From the NCBI RefSeq assembly GCF_029946185.1, contig NZ_JAQSEA010000082.1:1-58598 (forward strand): 58,598 nucleotides of DNA, in the 5' to 3' direction. Below, piece by piece: positions 32,436 to 40,790 of this stretch. The notes beneath the pieces were generated by a model. The model had not been told where the DNA came from and ran no database searches. It saw only the letters and a program-made list of their open reading frames with translations. A program made the position numbers and the translations under genes. The DNA comes from Prosthecobacter sp. (GTDB lineage: Bacteria > Verrucomicrobiota > Verrucomicrobiia > Verrucomicrobiales > Verrucomicrobiaceae). Within the stretch, counting starts at the first letter, position 1, and each line of letters begins with the position of its first letter.

Positions 32436-33566
32436 TTGAATCCAACTCCCCCATTAAAAATCCTCATGGCCATGTCCGGTGGCGTGGACAGCAGCGTGGC
32501 TGCGGCCGAACTCGTGCGCGCAGGGCATGACGTGTCCGGCGTGTACATGAAGAACTGGATCAACGAGGAGAACATCATCGGCCACTGCCCGTGGGAGGAG
32601 GACATCACGGATGCCGAAGCCGTGGCCAAGCAGCTAGGCATCCCGTTCCGTGTGGTCAATCTTATGACCGAATACCGAGAGAAGGTCGTGAAGTACCTGA
32701 TCGAAGGCTACCAGGCCGGCATCACGCCGAACCCGGATGTGATGTGCAATCGCGAGATGAAGTTCGGCGTCCTCTGGGACTGGGCGCAGGAGCACGGCTT
32801 TGAGGCCATCGCCACCGGTCACTACGCACGGAAGCTAGATGCTGGATCCAGCATCCAGAATCTAGAAACCAGCATCCAGCATCCAGCCTCTATCCTGCGC
32901 GGCGCGGACCCGAACAAGGACCAGACCTACTTCCTGGCCATGATGCAGCCGCATCAGGTGCGTATCGCTCAGTTTCCCATCGGCCACCTGCTCAAGCCGG
33001 AGTTGCGAGATCGCGCCCGCGAGTTCGGCCTTAAAACAGCGGAAAAAAAGGACAGCCAGGGCATCTGCTTCATCGGGCAGGTGAAGATGGAGGATTTTCT
33101 GCGCACCTTCGTGGCGGACAAGCCTGGCCCCATCGTGAACTTAGGAGGGAAGGTGCTCGGTGAGCATCGCGGCCTGCACCTTTACACCCTCGGCCAGCGC
33201 AAGGGCCACGGCGTGGCCAGCCCGATTCACAAGCAGGCGTACGTCGTTGTGGCCAAGCGCCCTGCGACCAACGAACTCGTCGTCGCCATCGAGAATTCTG
33301 ACACCCCGCTGCTTTGGGCGCGCAAAGCCACGCTGCACTCCATTTCCAGCACCGGCACTCCTTTGCAGGATGAGCGCCTGCTGCAGGCCCAGCCCCGCTA
33401 CCGCTGCCCGGCGGGCAATGCGATCTTCCGCCCGCTCGGAGACGGCCGGGCAGAACTCGAATACTCGGAGCCGCAGCGCGCCCTCACACCGGGACAAATC
33501 TGCGCCTTGTACGACGGCGACCGCCTCCTAGGTGGCGCGGTGTTTGAAACCATCCAGCACGAGTAG
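32436..33566 (+). CDS. mnmA: tRNA-specific 2-thiouridylase MnmA
   Basis: A 376-residue enzyme that thiolates U34 of tRNA Lys, Glu and Gln. PP-loop: ILMAMSGGVDSSVAA. The catalytic cysteines are in NPDVMCNREMKF near residue 103 and SQGICFIG near 210. ATGHYARK, DPNKDQTYFLAMM and LYTLGQRKGHGV are further family blocks. The start is best placed at TTG 32436 (reading NPTPPLKILMAMSGG), because the ATG at 32466 would remove the beta strand before the PP-loop. A palindromic repeat inserted in frame adds about a dozen residues (GSSIQNLETSIQHPAS) between HYARK and DPNKDQ, a loop that varies in the family. Confidence 0.95.
   Translation: MNPTPPLKILMAMSGGVDSSVAAAELVRAGHDVSGVYMKNWINEENIIGHCPWEEDITDAEAVAKQLGIPFRVVNLMTEYREKVVKYLIEGYQAGITPNPDVMCNREMKFGVLWDWAQEHGFEAIATGHYARKLDAGSSIQNLETSIQHPASILRGADPNKDQTYFLAMMQPHQVRIAQFPIGHLLKPELRDRAREFGLKTAEKKDSQGICFIGQVKMEDFLRTFVADKPGPIVNLGGKVLGEHRGLHLYTLGQRKGHGVASPIHKQAYVVVAKRPATNELVVAIENSDTPLLWARKATLHSISSTGTPLQDERLLQAQPRYRCPAGNAIFRPLGDGRAELEYSEPQRALTPGQICALYDGDRLLGGAVFETIQHE
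32835..32889. repeat. In-frame palindromic repeat inside mnmA
   Basis: gatgctggatccagcatc (32838-32855) is a perfect 18-bp palindrome, nested between CTAGAT and ATCTAG, followed by three further overlapping CCAGCATCCAG-type units. It reads through in frame without a stop. Confidence 0.8.
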
Positions 33567-33995
33567 CCGCGTCAGTAAAGCAGCCATTCTCGCTCCGCCA
33601 GATGAGCCCAGCGCTTCGGCAACAACCAGGGCAGAGGAGGCACCCCTTAAGTAACTAATTAACAATGATTAGAAATCACTTATCACTTAATATTCATGCA
33701 AGCCTATTTGAGTCAGCTTGTCTCTCCTAGGCACTCACATCCACCTTTCCACGCCCGCCAAGGCGCGCGGAATTCATTCCGCAGCACGCCGCAAATACCC
33801 CTGCCTCCGCTTCCACCTTTTCACCCCTTGTTCCTCCTGCCGCGGCTCTTCAAGCACCGTGCACACCTGCTCCACACGGGCGTCCAATAAGGATCGGTAT
33901 GAACTCTCAGTCTGTGTTCTGTCTAGAACGCATTGCTCCTTGAGCGGTGGATAAAGGAGGCTACTCTGCGCGCCCTCTTTCCCCCCAACCCACCC
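33567..33995. other. Gene-free region upstream of serA
   Basis: The region has a short AT-rich tract (about 33648-33705, with TAAGTAACTAATTAACAATG) that could hold a promoter. It also has the 34-base hairpin repeat described separately and a pyrimidine-rich stretch before serA. A 14-codon ORF, MNSQSVFCLERIAP, begins at 33900 but nothing supports translation. No RNA gene is recognised. Confidence 0.6.
33761..33794. repeat. 34-bp hairpin repeat, copy 1
   Basis: AGGCGCGCGGAATTCATTCC then GCAGCACGCCGCAA; the same 34 bases with one difference occur at 53358-53391. The centre GCGGAAT..ATTCCGC can form a hairpin. Confidence 0.8.
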
Positions 33996-35603
33996 ATGTC
34001 CAAGTTCAACATCCTCATCGCCGGCAACAACGACCCCATTTCGAGCAAAGGCATCGACCTGCTCAAAGCGGAGCCGTCTTTCTCTGTCGAGGTGAACATG
34101 AATCTCAAGGCCGAGGACGACATGATTGAGGCCTCCCGCAACGCCCACGCCATCATCGTCCGCAGCGGAGCCAAAGTCACCGCCAAGGTGCTCGATGCAG
34201 CCCCCCACCTCAAAGTCATCGGCCGTGCCGGTGTCGGCGTGGACAACATCGACGTCCCCGTCGCCTCCAAGCGCGGCGTCGTGGTCATGAACACCCCGGG
34301 CGGCAATACCATTTCCACCGCAGAGCAGGCCTTCACCCTCATGATGGCCCTCTCCCGCAAGACCCCCCAGGCCCACGCCACCATCGTGGGCGGCAAATGG
34401 GACCGCGCGAAGTTCAAAGGCACCGAAGTGTTTGAAAAGACCCTCGTCGTCCTCGGCATGGGCCGTATCGGCGCGGAGTTCGCCAAGCGCGCCAAGGCCT
34501 TCGGCATGAACGTCGTCGCCTACGACCCCTATCTCTCCAAGAACCGCGCCGAAAGCCTCGGCGTCACCCTGTGTGAAGACCTCGACGCCGCCATCGTGCA
34601 GGCTGACTACATCACCATGCACATGCCGCTGACGCCTGACACGAAGCACATGCTCAATGCCAAGCGCCTCGCCACGCTCAAGAAAACTTGCCGCATCATC
34701 AACTGCGCCCGTGGCGGCCTCATCGACGACGCCGCACTCGCCCAGGCCCTCATCGACGGCACCATCGCCGGAGCGGCACTCGACGTCTTCGAAGTCGAGC
34801 CCCCACCCGCCGACTACCCCCTCCTCAGCGCCCCGAACACCGTCTTCACCCCGCATCTTGGTGCCTCCACCGAAGAAGCCCAGGAAAACGTCGGCATCGA
34901 AATCGCCGAAGTCATCAAGGCCCACCTTCTCCAGGGCACCGTGGTCAATGCCGTGAACATGCCGAACGTCGATCCCAAGGTGCTCGCCGAAATCGGCCCC
35001 TTCCTCAAATTCGGCGAACTCCTCGGCCGTCTCGTCTCGCAGTTTGCTCCTGCTCGCGCCAACGTCGTCCGTATCAATTACAGCGGCAAAGTCGGCGGCA
35101 GCGACACCTCGCTCATCTCCCGTGCCGTGCTCAAAGGATTTCTTGAGCGCGCCGTCGGAGCCGAACAAGTCAACTACATCAACGCCAACGGCGTCGCTGA
35201 AAACCTCGGCCTGCGCTTCACCGAGAGCCGCCTGACCGAAGCCAGCGAATTCACCGACCTCATCGAAGTCATCGCCAAGAACGACGACGAAACCGCCAGC
35301 ATCTCCGGCACCTTCTTTGGCAATGAGCCCCGCATCGTCAAGATCAACAGCCACCGCGTCGAAGCCCGCCCTGAAGGCACGCTGCTCCTCATCGAGAACA
35401 TCGACCGCCCCGGCATGATCGCCTCATACAGCGCCATCCTGGGTGCCAATCAGGTCAACATCGCCGACATGAGCCTCAGCCGCGACAAGGAGTCCGGCAA
35501 AGCCCTCACCCTGCTTACCCTCGACTCAACACCCGGTGCTGAAGTCATCGCCGAGTTGGAGAAGATCCAGGGCATCAGCAAGGTCCACTGCGTCGCCGTC
35601 TAA
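33996..35603 (+). CDS. serA: D-3-phosphoglycerate dehydrogenase
   Basis: A 535-residue enzyme oxidising 3-phosphoglycerate to 3-phosphohydroxypyruvate, the first step of serine synthesis. It is the long SerA type. The substrate domain contains VIGRAGVGVDNIDVPVA near residue 73. The NAD domain has KTLVVLGMGRIGAEFAKRAKAFGM near 150 (G-x-G-x-x-G). The catalytic Arg is in NCARGGLIDD near 235, with Glu in FEVEPP and the His in PHLGASTEEAQENV near 285. An intervening ASB domain (about 320-455) and a C-terminal ACT domain (about 460-535; LLLIENIDRPGMIASYSAIL) follow. The ACT domain suggests feedback by serine. Confidence 0.97.
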   Translation: MSKFNILIAGNNDPISSKGIDLLKAEPSFSVEVNMNLKAEDDMIEASRNAHAIIVRSGAKVTAKVLDAAPHLKVIGRAGVGVDNIDVPVASKRGVVVMNTPGGNTISTAEQAFTLMMALSRKTPQAHATIVGGKWDRAKFKGTEVFEKTLVVLGMGRIGAEFAKRAKAFGMNVVAYDPYLSKNRAESLGVTLCEDLDAAIVQADYITMHMPLTPDTKHMLNAKRLATLKKTCRIINCARGGLIDDAALAQALIDGTIAGAALDVFEVEPPPADYPLLSAPNTVFTPHLGASTEEAQENVGIEIAEVIKAHLLQGTVVNAVNMPNVDPKVLAEIGPFLKFGELLGRLVSQFAPARANVVRINYSGKVGGSDTSLISRAVLKGFLERAVGAEQVNYINANGVAENLGLRFTESRLTEASEFTDLIEVIAKNDDETASISGTFFGNEPRIVKINSHRVEARPEGTLLLIENIDRPGMIASYSAILGANQVNIADMSLSRDKESGKALTLLTLDSTPGAEVIAELEKIQGISKVHCVAV

Positions 35604-35878
35604 GCGCGCCGGCGAATCCTACTCGTCCCTCGATGCAGCAGCGCCGCGCCGCATCGAGGTATGATGGGCCATGCCCCACCTCGGAACTGCTTTCCAAAAG
35701 ACGCTCCGCATCGCCGCATCCCCTAGGGATTGCGGTCGCTCAGTGAGGGCAGGGGACGCAGCTTACCACTTCCGACAGCCTCGGATGCCCACGCATGCTA
35801 GGAAATACCAGAAGGCGGCAAGCCGCTCATCTCACGCCGCCCCAAGCAGGAAGCTCTAGCTCCCCGAGCAAATCAGCC
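35604..35878. other. Gene-free convergent region between serA and the DUF6799 gene
   Basis: Contains the CCTCGATGC/GCATCGAGG hairpin at 35628-35659 and a short AATCCTACTCGTCC motif also present near 30353. No coding sequence or RNA gene is recognised. Confidence 0.55.
35628..35659 (+). terminator. Hairpin after serA, possible terminator
   Basis: 9-bp perfect stem CCTCGATGC/GCATCGAGG with a GC-rich 14-base loop, 25 bases past the serA stop. No U-tract follows, so it may be a factor-dependent site or a repeat. Confidence 0.4.
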
Positions 35879-36433
35879 TCACTTTTTGGCTCCCTGGCCC
35901 TGCTCCACCTGCGGCACCCCAGACTGACCTGGCAGAACCTGCGGCCCCGAAAGTTGGGGAGGAGTCGGCAGCACCTTTCCATCCGGCCCACGATCCAGCA
36001 CAAAACCACTGAAGTCCGCAGGTAACGGCAGCAATTGCCCATCCGTTGTCAGCACACGCCCTTCGGGCACCAGTTGGGCATTCACCCGCGTCATACGGCC
36101 GTTGCGAATCAAATACGCTTGATCGCGAATGGTAAAGAGTCCCTCTTTCACCGTCGGGCTGACATCCTCCACGAAGTCGGTCGGCAGTTGCAACAGCCGC
36201 CCCTCAGGTGTCAGCACCTGGCCCTCAGGTACCAGAATGGCATTCACCAAAGCGGCCCGCTTATGACGAATGAGATAGGTTTGGTCGCGATAGAACACAA
36301 TGCCGTCAGGCACAATGTTCGTGTCCATGATAGTCGGAGTGACCTCCTTGGCAGGAGGGCTGGCAGTCTGCGCTGAGACAGCGCAGCACCCGGCCAAAGT
36401 TGCCGCAAGAAGGAGGAAGGGGAGGGGTTTCAT
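35879..36433 (-). CDS. Exported protein with two DUF6799-like repeats
   Basis: A 184-residue protein starting MKPLPFLLLAATLAGCCAVSA at 36433. The signal ends in a Cys-containing segment (LAGCC), so it could be a lipoprotein. Two tandem repeats follow. GIVFYRDQTYLIRHKRAALV with VPEGQVLTPEGRLLQLP covers about 45-87; GLFTIRDQAYLIRNGRMTRV with VPEGRVLTTDGQLLPLP covers about 98-140. Each is a DUF6799-type unit, seen in exported proteins of Verrucomicrobia and Bacteroidetes, function unknown. The tail is rich in P/G/Q. It lies just downstream of the arsenic operon on the same strand, but a 107-base gap suggests it is separate. Confidence 0.75.
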   Translation of the reverse strand: MKPLPFLLLAATLAGCCAVSAQTASPPAKEVTPTIMDTNIVPDGIVFYRDQTYLIRHKRAALVNAILVPEGQVLTPEGRLLQLPTDFVEDVSPTVKEGLFTIRDQAYLIRNGRMTRVNAQLVPEGRVLTTDGQLLPLPADFSGFVLDRGPDGKVLPTPPQLSGPQVLPGQSGVPQVEQGQGAKK

Positions 36434-36540
36434 CACCATCAATTCTAAAAAGAGCCCGCGACCTCCGCCATGGGGTTTCCACCCCATGGAGCCTCCTCTT
36501 CAAGAAAAGGGAGACCGCGCACCGCCTCCACCGCTGCCAT

Positions 36541-37047
36541 TCACTTCTTCCGACTCTCATCCACATGCCCGTCGCTATAGGCCTGCGCCGCCAACGCAGC
36601 CACACTCTCGGCCAGCACTGCCTGGTTCTGCCGGCCTGTGGCGTAGGATTCGAACACCGCACGGATCTCATCGCGCACACGGCGGAAGACCTGCATCTGC
36701 TCCTCCTCCGTGCCCGTGGCGTGCGCAGGATCATCAAAGCCCCAGTGGTGCCGGTTCACTTGGCCGGGAAACATCGGGCAGGCCTGGTCCGCATTGCCAC
36801 ACACCGTGATCACCGTTTCGATGTCCTGATTGAGGAACTCGCTGAGGTGCTTCGAATGATGCGCCGAGATGTCGATGCCGATCTCCGCCATGGCTTTGAT
36901 GCCGAGCGGATGGACGTAACCGGCGGGTTTGGAGCCGGCGCTGGCGACGATGTAGTCAGCGCCCAGAGCGCGGCGGAGAATGCCTTCGGCAAGATGGGAG
37001 CGGCAGGAGTTGCCGGTGCAGAGAATGAGGATGGTAGGTTTGTTCAT
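36541..37047 (-). CDS. arsC: Arsenate reductase, low-molecular-weight phosphatase fold
   Basis: A 168-residue thioredoxin-type ArsC that reduces arsenate to arsenite. The start [22 protein letters not shown] at 37047 places the C-x5-R phosphate loop at residues 10-16. [16 protein letters not shown] near 105 is the D-P loop with the catalytic Asp. The resolving cysteines are probably in [14 protein letters not shown] near 90 (Cys-x6-Cys). The tail beyond 140 is longer than in Bacillus ArsC. It is the last gene of the long arsenic operon, 26 bases after the rhodanese gene. In-frame upstream codons exist but are not family-like. Confidence 0.9.
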   Translation of the reverse strand: MNKPTILILCTGNSCRSHLAEGILRRALGADYIVASAGSKPAGYVHPLGIKAMAEIGIDISAHHSKHLSEFLNQDIETVITVCGNADQACPMFPGQVNRHHWGFDDPAHATGTEEEQMQVFRRVRDEIRAVFESYATGRQNQAVLAESVAALAAQAYSDGHVDESRKK

Positions 37048-37073
37048 GGGAGGGAGTTGTGGGGGAAAGAGGG

Positions 37074-37474
37074 TCATGTGTTTGCTGTCTTCACGATGGG
37101 CAGTCCGGCGAACTGCCAGGAGTGAAAGCCGCGATGCAGGTGATAGATGGACTGGAATCCGAGCGCTCGAAGCACTTCCACCGCCTTGCGCCGCCTGAAT
37201 GCTCCTGCGCAATGGACCCGCACGGGCCTGGCCCTGCCCACCTCACCGAGACGTTCGCGAAAGGCATCATGGCCAAATGAGATGTTGGTCGCACGTCAAG
37301 CACGTGCAGGTCGATTTTCGTTTGAAGCAGTTCCATGACTGCACGAGGCCGCACATTGGCACGGAGCTTCGCCGGCTCTGACGTCAACAGCCGCCGGTTC
37401 CAGAGTCCTTCAAACCAGAACCACGCGAGGCTGATGGCGGCGGTTGTGAGCAGAACTGGCAGAATCATGTTCAT
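37074..37474 (-). pseudogene. Membrane-anchored rhodanese-like protein, one frameshift
   Basis: The start at 37474 overlaps the ABC ATPase stop by ATGA. It gives a transmembrane N-terminus ([20 protein letters not shown]) and the first rhodanese strand DLHVLDVRPTSH. Near 37279 the frame breaks and continues one base out as [20 protein letters not shown], then [20 protein letters not shown] and [15 protein letters not shown], stopping at 37074. Adding one T in CATTTGGCC restores about 133 residues. The catalytic loop is C-A-G-A-F-R-R. Rhodaneses move sulfane sulfur; in an ars operon it might supply reducing thiols or act on thioarsenates. Either base-calling error or a real mutation. Confidence 0.75.
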
Positions 37475-38202
37475 CGCGCTGAAGTGACAGTGGCGGGATT
37501 TTCGCGGACCTGGATCGCGCCATCTTCCACGTCGAGGATGCGGTCGAAGATGTCGAGTGTGCGGAGGTCGTGGGTGACGACAAGGACACCGGCGTGGCGT
37601 TCGTGGGCGACTTTGGCGAAGAGTTCCATGACCTGGCGTCCGAGCTTGCTGTCGAGCGCCGCAGTGGGTTCGTCGGCGAGGATGAGGCTGGGATTGTTGG
37701 CGAGCGCGCGGGCGATGGCGACGCGCTGCTGCTCGCCGCCGGAAAGGGCGTCCGGGAGGTTGTTCGCGCGTGGACTGACGCCGAGATAGTCGAGAAGTTC
37801 GAGCGCGCGCTTGCGGGCCTCGCGCGGCGCGATGTCGTTGACCTCCAACGCGATCTGGACGTTTTCCAGCGCGGTGAGAAACGGGATGAGATTTGGCTTT
37901 TGAAAGACGAAGCCGAGATGCCGGCGGCGGAAGGCGCGGGCATCCACGAGGGCGCGCGGGCCGTCCATTACGGGCTTGCCGCTGATGGTGATCTGCCCGG
38001 CTGTGGGTGGATTGATCAGCGCCATGGCGGTGAGGATGGTGGACTTGCCGGAGCCGCTGGGGCCGAGCATGCCGACGATCTCACCGCGGGCGATTTGCAG
38101 CGTCGCATCGCGGATGGCAACCACCTCGGTGTGTCCACGGCCATAGACTTTGCGCAAGTGGCTGACCTCAATGGCAGGAGGCGTTTCGGAGTTGGCACTC
38201 AT
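37471..38202 (-). CDS. ABC transporter ATP-binding protein (MacB/DevA/LolD type)
   Basis: A 243-residue ATPase. Walker A is [14 protein letters not shown] near residue 45, the Q-loop is [12 protein letters not shown] near 98, the signature is [15 protein letters not shown] near 153 and Walker B is [14 protein letters not shown] near 173, with the switch His in [10 protein letters not shown] near 208. [23 protein letters not shown] at the start is typical of the MacB/LolD/DevA subfamily, which drives export of substrates from the periplasmic side. It overlaps the permease gene upstream and the rhodanese gene downstream by ATGA each, forming a three-gene exporter with the HlyD-type adaptor. Confidence 0.93.
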   Translation of the reverse strand: MSANSETPPAIEVSHLRKVYGRGHTEVVAIRDATLQIARGEIVGMLGPSGSGKSTILTAMALINPPTAGQITISGKPVMDGPRALVDARAFRRRHLGFVFQKPNLIPFLTALENVQIALEVNDIAPREARKRALELLDYLGVSPRANNLPDALSGGEQQRVAIARALANNPSLILADEPTAALDSKLGRQVMELFAKVAHERHAGVLVVTHDLRTLDIFDRILDVEDGAIQVRENPATVTSAR

Positions 38203-39413
38203 ACGGCAAGCACGGTATTGGGTTCCACGTGCAACGCTTTCCAGATACCCAGCAGACTGGCGAGCGTGGAGATGACGACGACGATGACGCCTAGCGAAAC
38301 GAGGTCTTCATTTGCGATGAGCACGAGGCGGGGGAAGTGCGGAAAGAGATACTGGCCAATCCACCAAGCGATGCCGAAGCCGCACGCACCCATGAGCAGC
38401 GCCTGCTGGAGGATGAGCCCGCCGATGACGGTGTTGCGTGCGCCGATGAGTTTGAGCAGGGCGATGTCGCGGATTTTGTCGAGCGTGAGGGTGTAGATGA
38501 TGAGCGCGATGATGATGGTAGAGATGATGATGAGCAGGGTGCGAAAGAGACCGAGCTGGCGGCGTGCCTTATCCACCATGCCGGCGAGCAGCAGATCCTT
38601 TTGCTCCTGCGTGGAATAGACGGTGATGTCAGGCCAGGTGCTGAGGACCCTGCGCACGGCGGCTGCATCTGCACCGGGCTGGAGACTGACGAGCACGGCG
38701 CTGACCTGCGGCGTGGCGAGCGCGGGAATGCCCCGGTTCAAACCAGCGGCGCGGTCTAGCAGCAGAGGTTGCAGACGACCGAGATCGATGGCTTCTACAC
38801 GAGCGCGGCGTGCGGCGCGTTCCAGACGCATCGCTTCACCGGGCACGTCGAACTGGATCGCCATGGCGTCGCTGATGGTAAAGAAGGCGAGGCCATCACC
38901 GCTGGAACCGACGAGGCCGCGCGTCTGGCCGACGATTTCATACACATCTTTGCCAAGTCTTATTTTCTCGCCTAGCGGCAGGTGCAGCGATTGGTCGGCG
39001 ATCATTTCATAATGCGCCTGCCGCAGTGGCCGGCCAGCTACCAGCGGCACCCACTCGCCTTTGTCATCAGGCCAGGCGAGCCCTTGCACGACCATGCGCA
39101 GGAGCTTCCCCTGATGCTCGCGCTGAATGGTATGGGAGACGAAGCGGCGCGCACGTGCGACGCCCGGCACGGCCAGCACGCGATCCTCAAGATTTGCCGG
39201 AAGGCGTGAGATTTCCGCGAACGGTCCGCGCGTGCTGCCCTGCACCACCCAAAGGTCCGCGCCGACGCTATCAACGAGCAGCGTGGCCTCGTAAATGAGG
39301 CCGCGATAGATGCCGCCCATGCCCATGACGATCATGAGCAACAGCCCAACACCGAGCGTGGTGAAGGCGAAGCGGCCCGCATTGTGGCGGACATCTCTGA
39401 CGGCGAGGTTCAT
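38199..39413 (-). CDS. ABC transporter permease, FtsX/DevC type
   Basis: A 404-residue permease with the FtsX layout. One N-terminal helix (FAFTTLGVGLLLMIVMGMGG, about 14-34) is followed by a large periplasmic domain (about 50-275). Three C-terminal helices follow (TLLIIISTIIIALIIYTLTL, VIGGLILQQALLMGACGFGI, LGVIVVVISTLASLLGI). DKIRDIALLKLIGARNTVIGG near 320 is the family's K-x-I-G-A coupling motif, which contacts the ATPase. It lies between the adaptor and the ATPase with 4-bp overlaps on both sides. Members of the DevBCA/MacAB class expel lipids, peptides or small toxic compounds; here the operon context suggests arsenic species or a conjugate. Confidence 0.92.
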   Translation of the reverse strand: MNLAVRDVRHNAGRFAFTTLGVGLLLMIVMGMGGIYRGLIYEATLLVDSVGADLWVVQGSTRGPFAEISRLPANLEDRVLAVPGVARARRFVSHTIQREHQGKLLRMVVQGLAWPDDKGEWVPLVAGRPLRQAHYEMIADQSLHLPLGEKIRLGKDVYEIVGQTRGLVGSSGDGLAFFTISDAMAIQFDVPGEAMRLERAARRARVEAIDLGRLQPLLLDRAAGLNRGIPALATPQVSAVLVSLQPGADAAAVRRVLSTWPDITVYSTQEQKDLLLAGMVDKARRQLGLFRTLLIIISTIIIALIIYTLTLDKIRDIALLKLIGARNTVIGGLILQQALLMGACGFGIAWWIGQYLFPHFPRLVLIANEDLVSLGVIVVVISTLASLLGIWKALHVEPNTVLAV

Positions 39414-40564
39414 GGCAGGGCAATGCGCTGTCCTTCCGCCAGCGGAGTTTTTTGCCGCTCAGGCGCATGGATCACGGTGACTCCGGCGTCGAGGCCTTGT
39501 GTCACGGCGACCTGTCCGCTGCCGGTCAACCCGAGCGTGATCTCCTGCCAGTGCGCGCAGTCGTTTTGGTTCACGAAAACACCCGCGCGGTCTTGTTTGC
39601 GCGCGAGGAATGCGGACGGCAGCAGCACGACATCGCCCTGGCGTCCCGTTTCAATGAAGACTTCGGCGCGCTGGCCGATGGTCCAGTTCTTCGGCATCTC
39701 GGTGACGCGCACATCGACGAGGAACTCGCGCGTCTCGCGGTCGGTCTCCCGCCCGAGTCGTGACACGGTGCCGGGATAGCTCCGGCCCGGTTCAGAGCGG
39801 AAAACGATGCGCGCCGGCTGGCCGGTGGCGAGCGCAGGCATTGCCGTCTCATCCACCCACGCGCTGACCCAGATTTCCCCGAGTGAGATGATCTGCATGA
39901 GCGATGCGCCCGGCACGAGCACTTCACCAGGATCACGATCACGGCGGATGATGAGTCCATCGTAGGGGCTGTGCACCTCGGTGAAGGCGAGCTGCTCCTG
40001 GCGGAAAAGAAGGTTCTTCTCCGCCATCAGCACCTGCGCCTGTGCTTCGGCGATGGTGGCGTTGGAGCGCTTCAAATCGGCCTCGGCCACATGCAAGGCT
40101 TCACCGGCCTTGTCTGCGTCCGATTGAGAGACCGCGCTGGTGGCAAGCAATGCGGCCAGTCGTTTCTCATCCCGCCGCGCCTGCGTCAGCACTGCCTCCG
40201 AACGGGCCAGATCCGCGCCTACACGTTCGGCGGTTTGCTTGGCAGCAGCCAGCGTTGCCTCGGCGATGGCGCACTGCTGTTTCGACTCCGCGTCGTCGAG
40301 GCGGGCGAGCAGCTGATCTTTCTTGACCATGTCGCCCTGATCCGCGAGCACCTCCAGCAAACGCTCTTGAATGCGCGCGCTTATCGTCGTCTTCACCCGC
40401 GCCTCCAACGTGCCCGTGCCCATGACCTCGGCGATGATCTCACCTTTGGCCACTTGATGCGCTATCACATTTACAGCGGCCAGTTTGATTTTATAAAAAG
40501 CCAGTCCGGCAGCAGCGGCCAGCACGAGCCAGGTGAGAATTTGACGATTCGACGGACGTTTCAT
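39410..40564 (-). CDS. HlyD-family periplasmic adaptor (DevB/MacA-like)
   Basis: A 384-residue membrane-fusion protein anchored by one N-terminal helix (ILTWLVLAAAAGLAFYKI). It has the biotinyl-lipoyl half-motifs GTLEARVKTTISARIQERLLEVLADQGDMVKKDQLLARLD (about 48-90) and FTEVHSPYDGLIIRRDRDPGEVLVPG (about 195-220). Between them is a long coiled-coil hairpin (AIAEATLAAAKQTAERVGADLARSE...). The beta-barrel and membrane-proximal domains follow. It should link the inner-membrane ABC permease to an outer-membrane channel; no TolC gene is in the window. It overlaps the permease gene and the small upstream gene by ATGA. Confidence 0.92.
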   Translation of the reverse strand: MKRPSNRQILTWLVLAAAAGLAFYKIKLAAVNVIAHQVAKGEIIAEVMGTGTLEARVKTTISARIQERLLEVLADQGDMVKKDQLLARLDDAESKQQCAIAEATLAAAKQTAERVGADLARSEAVLTQARRDEKRLAALLATSAVSQSDADKAGEALHVAEADLKRSNATIAEAQAQVLMAEKNLLFRQEQLAFTEVHSPYDGLIIRRDRDPGEVLVPGASLMQIISLGEIWVSAWVDETAMPALATGQPARIVFRSEPGRSYPGTVSRLGRETDRETREFLVDVRVTEMPKNWTIGQRAEVFIETGRQGDVVLLPSAFLARKQDRAGVFVNQNDCAHWQEITLGLTGSGQVAVTQGLDAGVTVIHAPERQKTPLAEGQRIALP

Positions 40565-40790
40565 GGCTGCGATGAGATGGGGTTGATTTCGGCTGCTTTC
40601 TCGTGGGCTGGTCGGTTAGCCAACGCACATGAGAGAGCGGTCTCGAGCGCCAGATGATGCATGGCCGAAGGTGCGCTCAGTGTGATTTTGAATGAGATCA
40701 AACGCAATGGGCCACCAGCTTCTGCCGGCCAGGAATGGTGTCACGGGCGATGCCATGCCAGAGGGCGAACTGGGTGGAGGCGGTGGTCAT
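40561..40790 (-). pseudogene. Small operon gene between arsA and adaptor, apparently frameshifted
   Basis: The start at 40790 overlaps the arsA stop by ATGA and the final stop at 40561-40563 overlaps the adaptor start by ATGA, so a real gene fits exactly here. As read it stops after 30 codons (MTTASTQFALWHGIARDTIP then GRQKLVAHCV). Adding one C to the CC run in ATTCCTGG opens a 76-residue frame continuing WPAEAGGPLRLISFKITLSA, PSAMHHLALETALSCALANR and PAHEKAAEINPISSQP. I recognise no family. The shift could be a sequence error. It may be a small coupling protein for arsenic export. Confidence 0.6.

Noticed and set aside
33567-33660. Possible small structured RNA (SRP-like) after mnmA
   Set aside because: The conserved SRP core GGAAGG/AGCAGCC arrangement is not present and no stable consistent fold is evident by eye.
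33774-35354. Long minus-strand open frame of 526 codons opposite serA
   Set aside because: The plus strand encodes complete SerA with all motifs; the antisense product is low-complexity G/V/D-rich.
40698-40790. N-terminus of the small ars-operon gene (ALWHGIARDTIP) resembling the start of some 4Fe-4S ferredoxins
   Set aside because: No C-x-x-C cluster follows in any frame, so a ferredoxin call is not supported.
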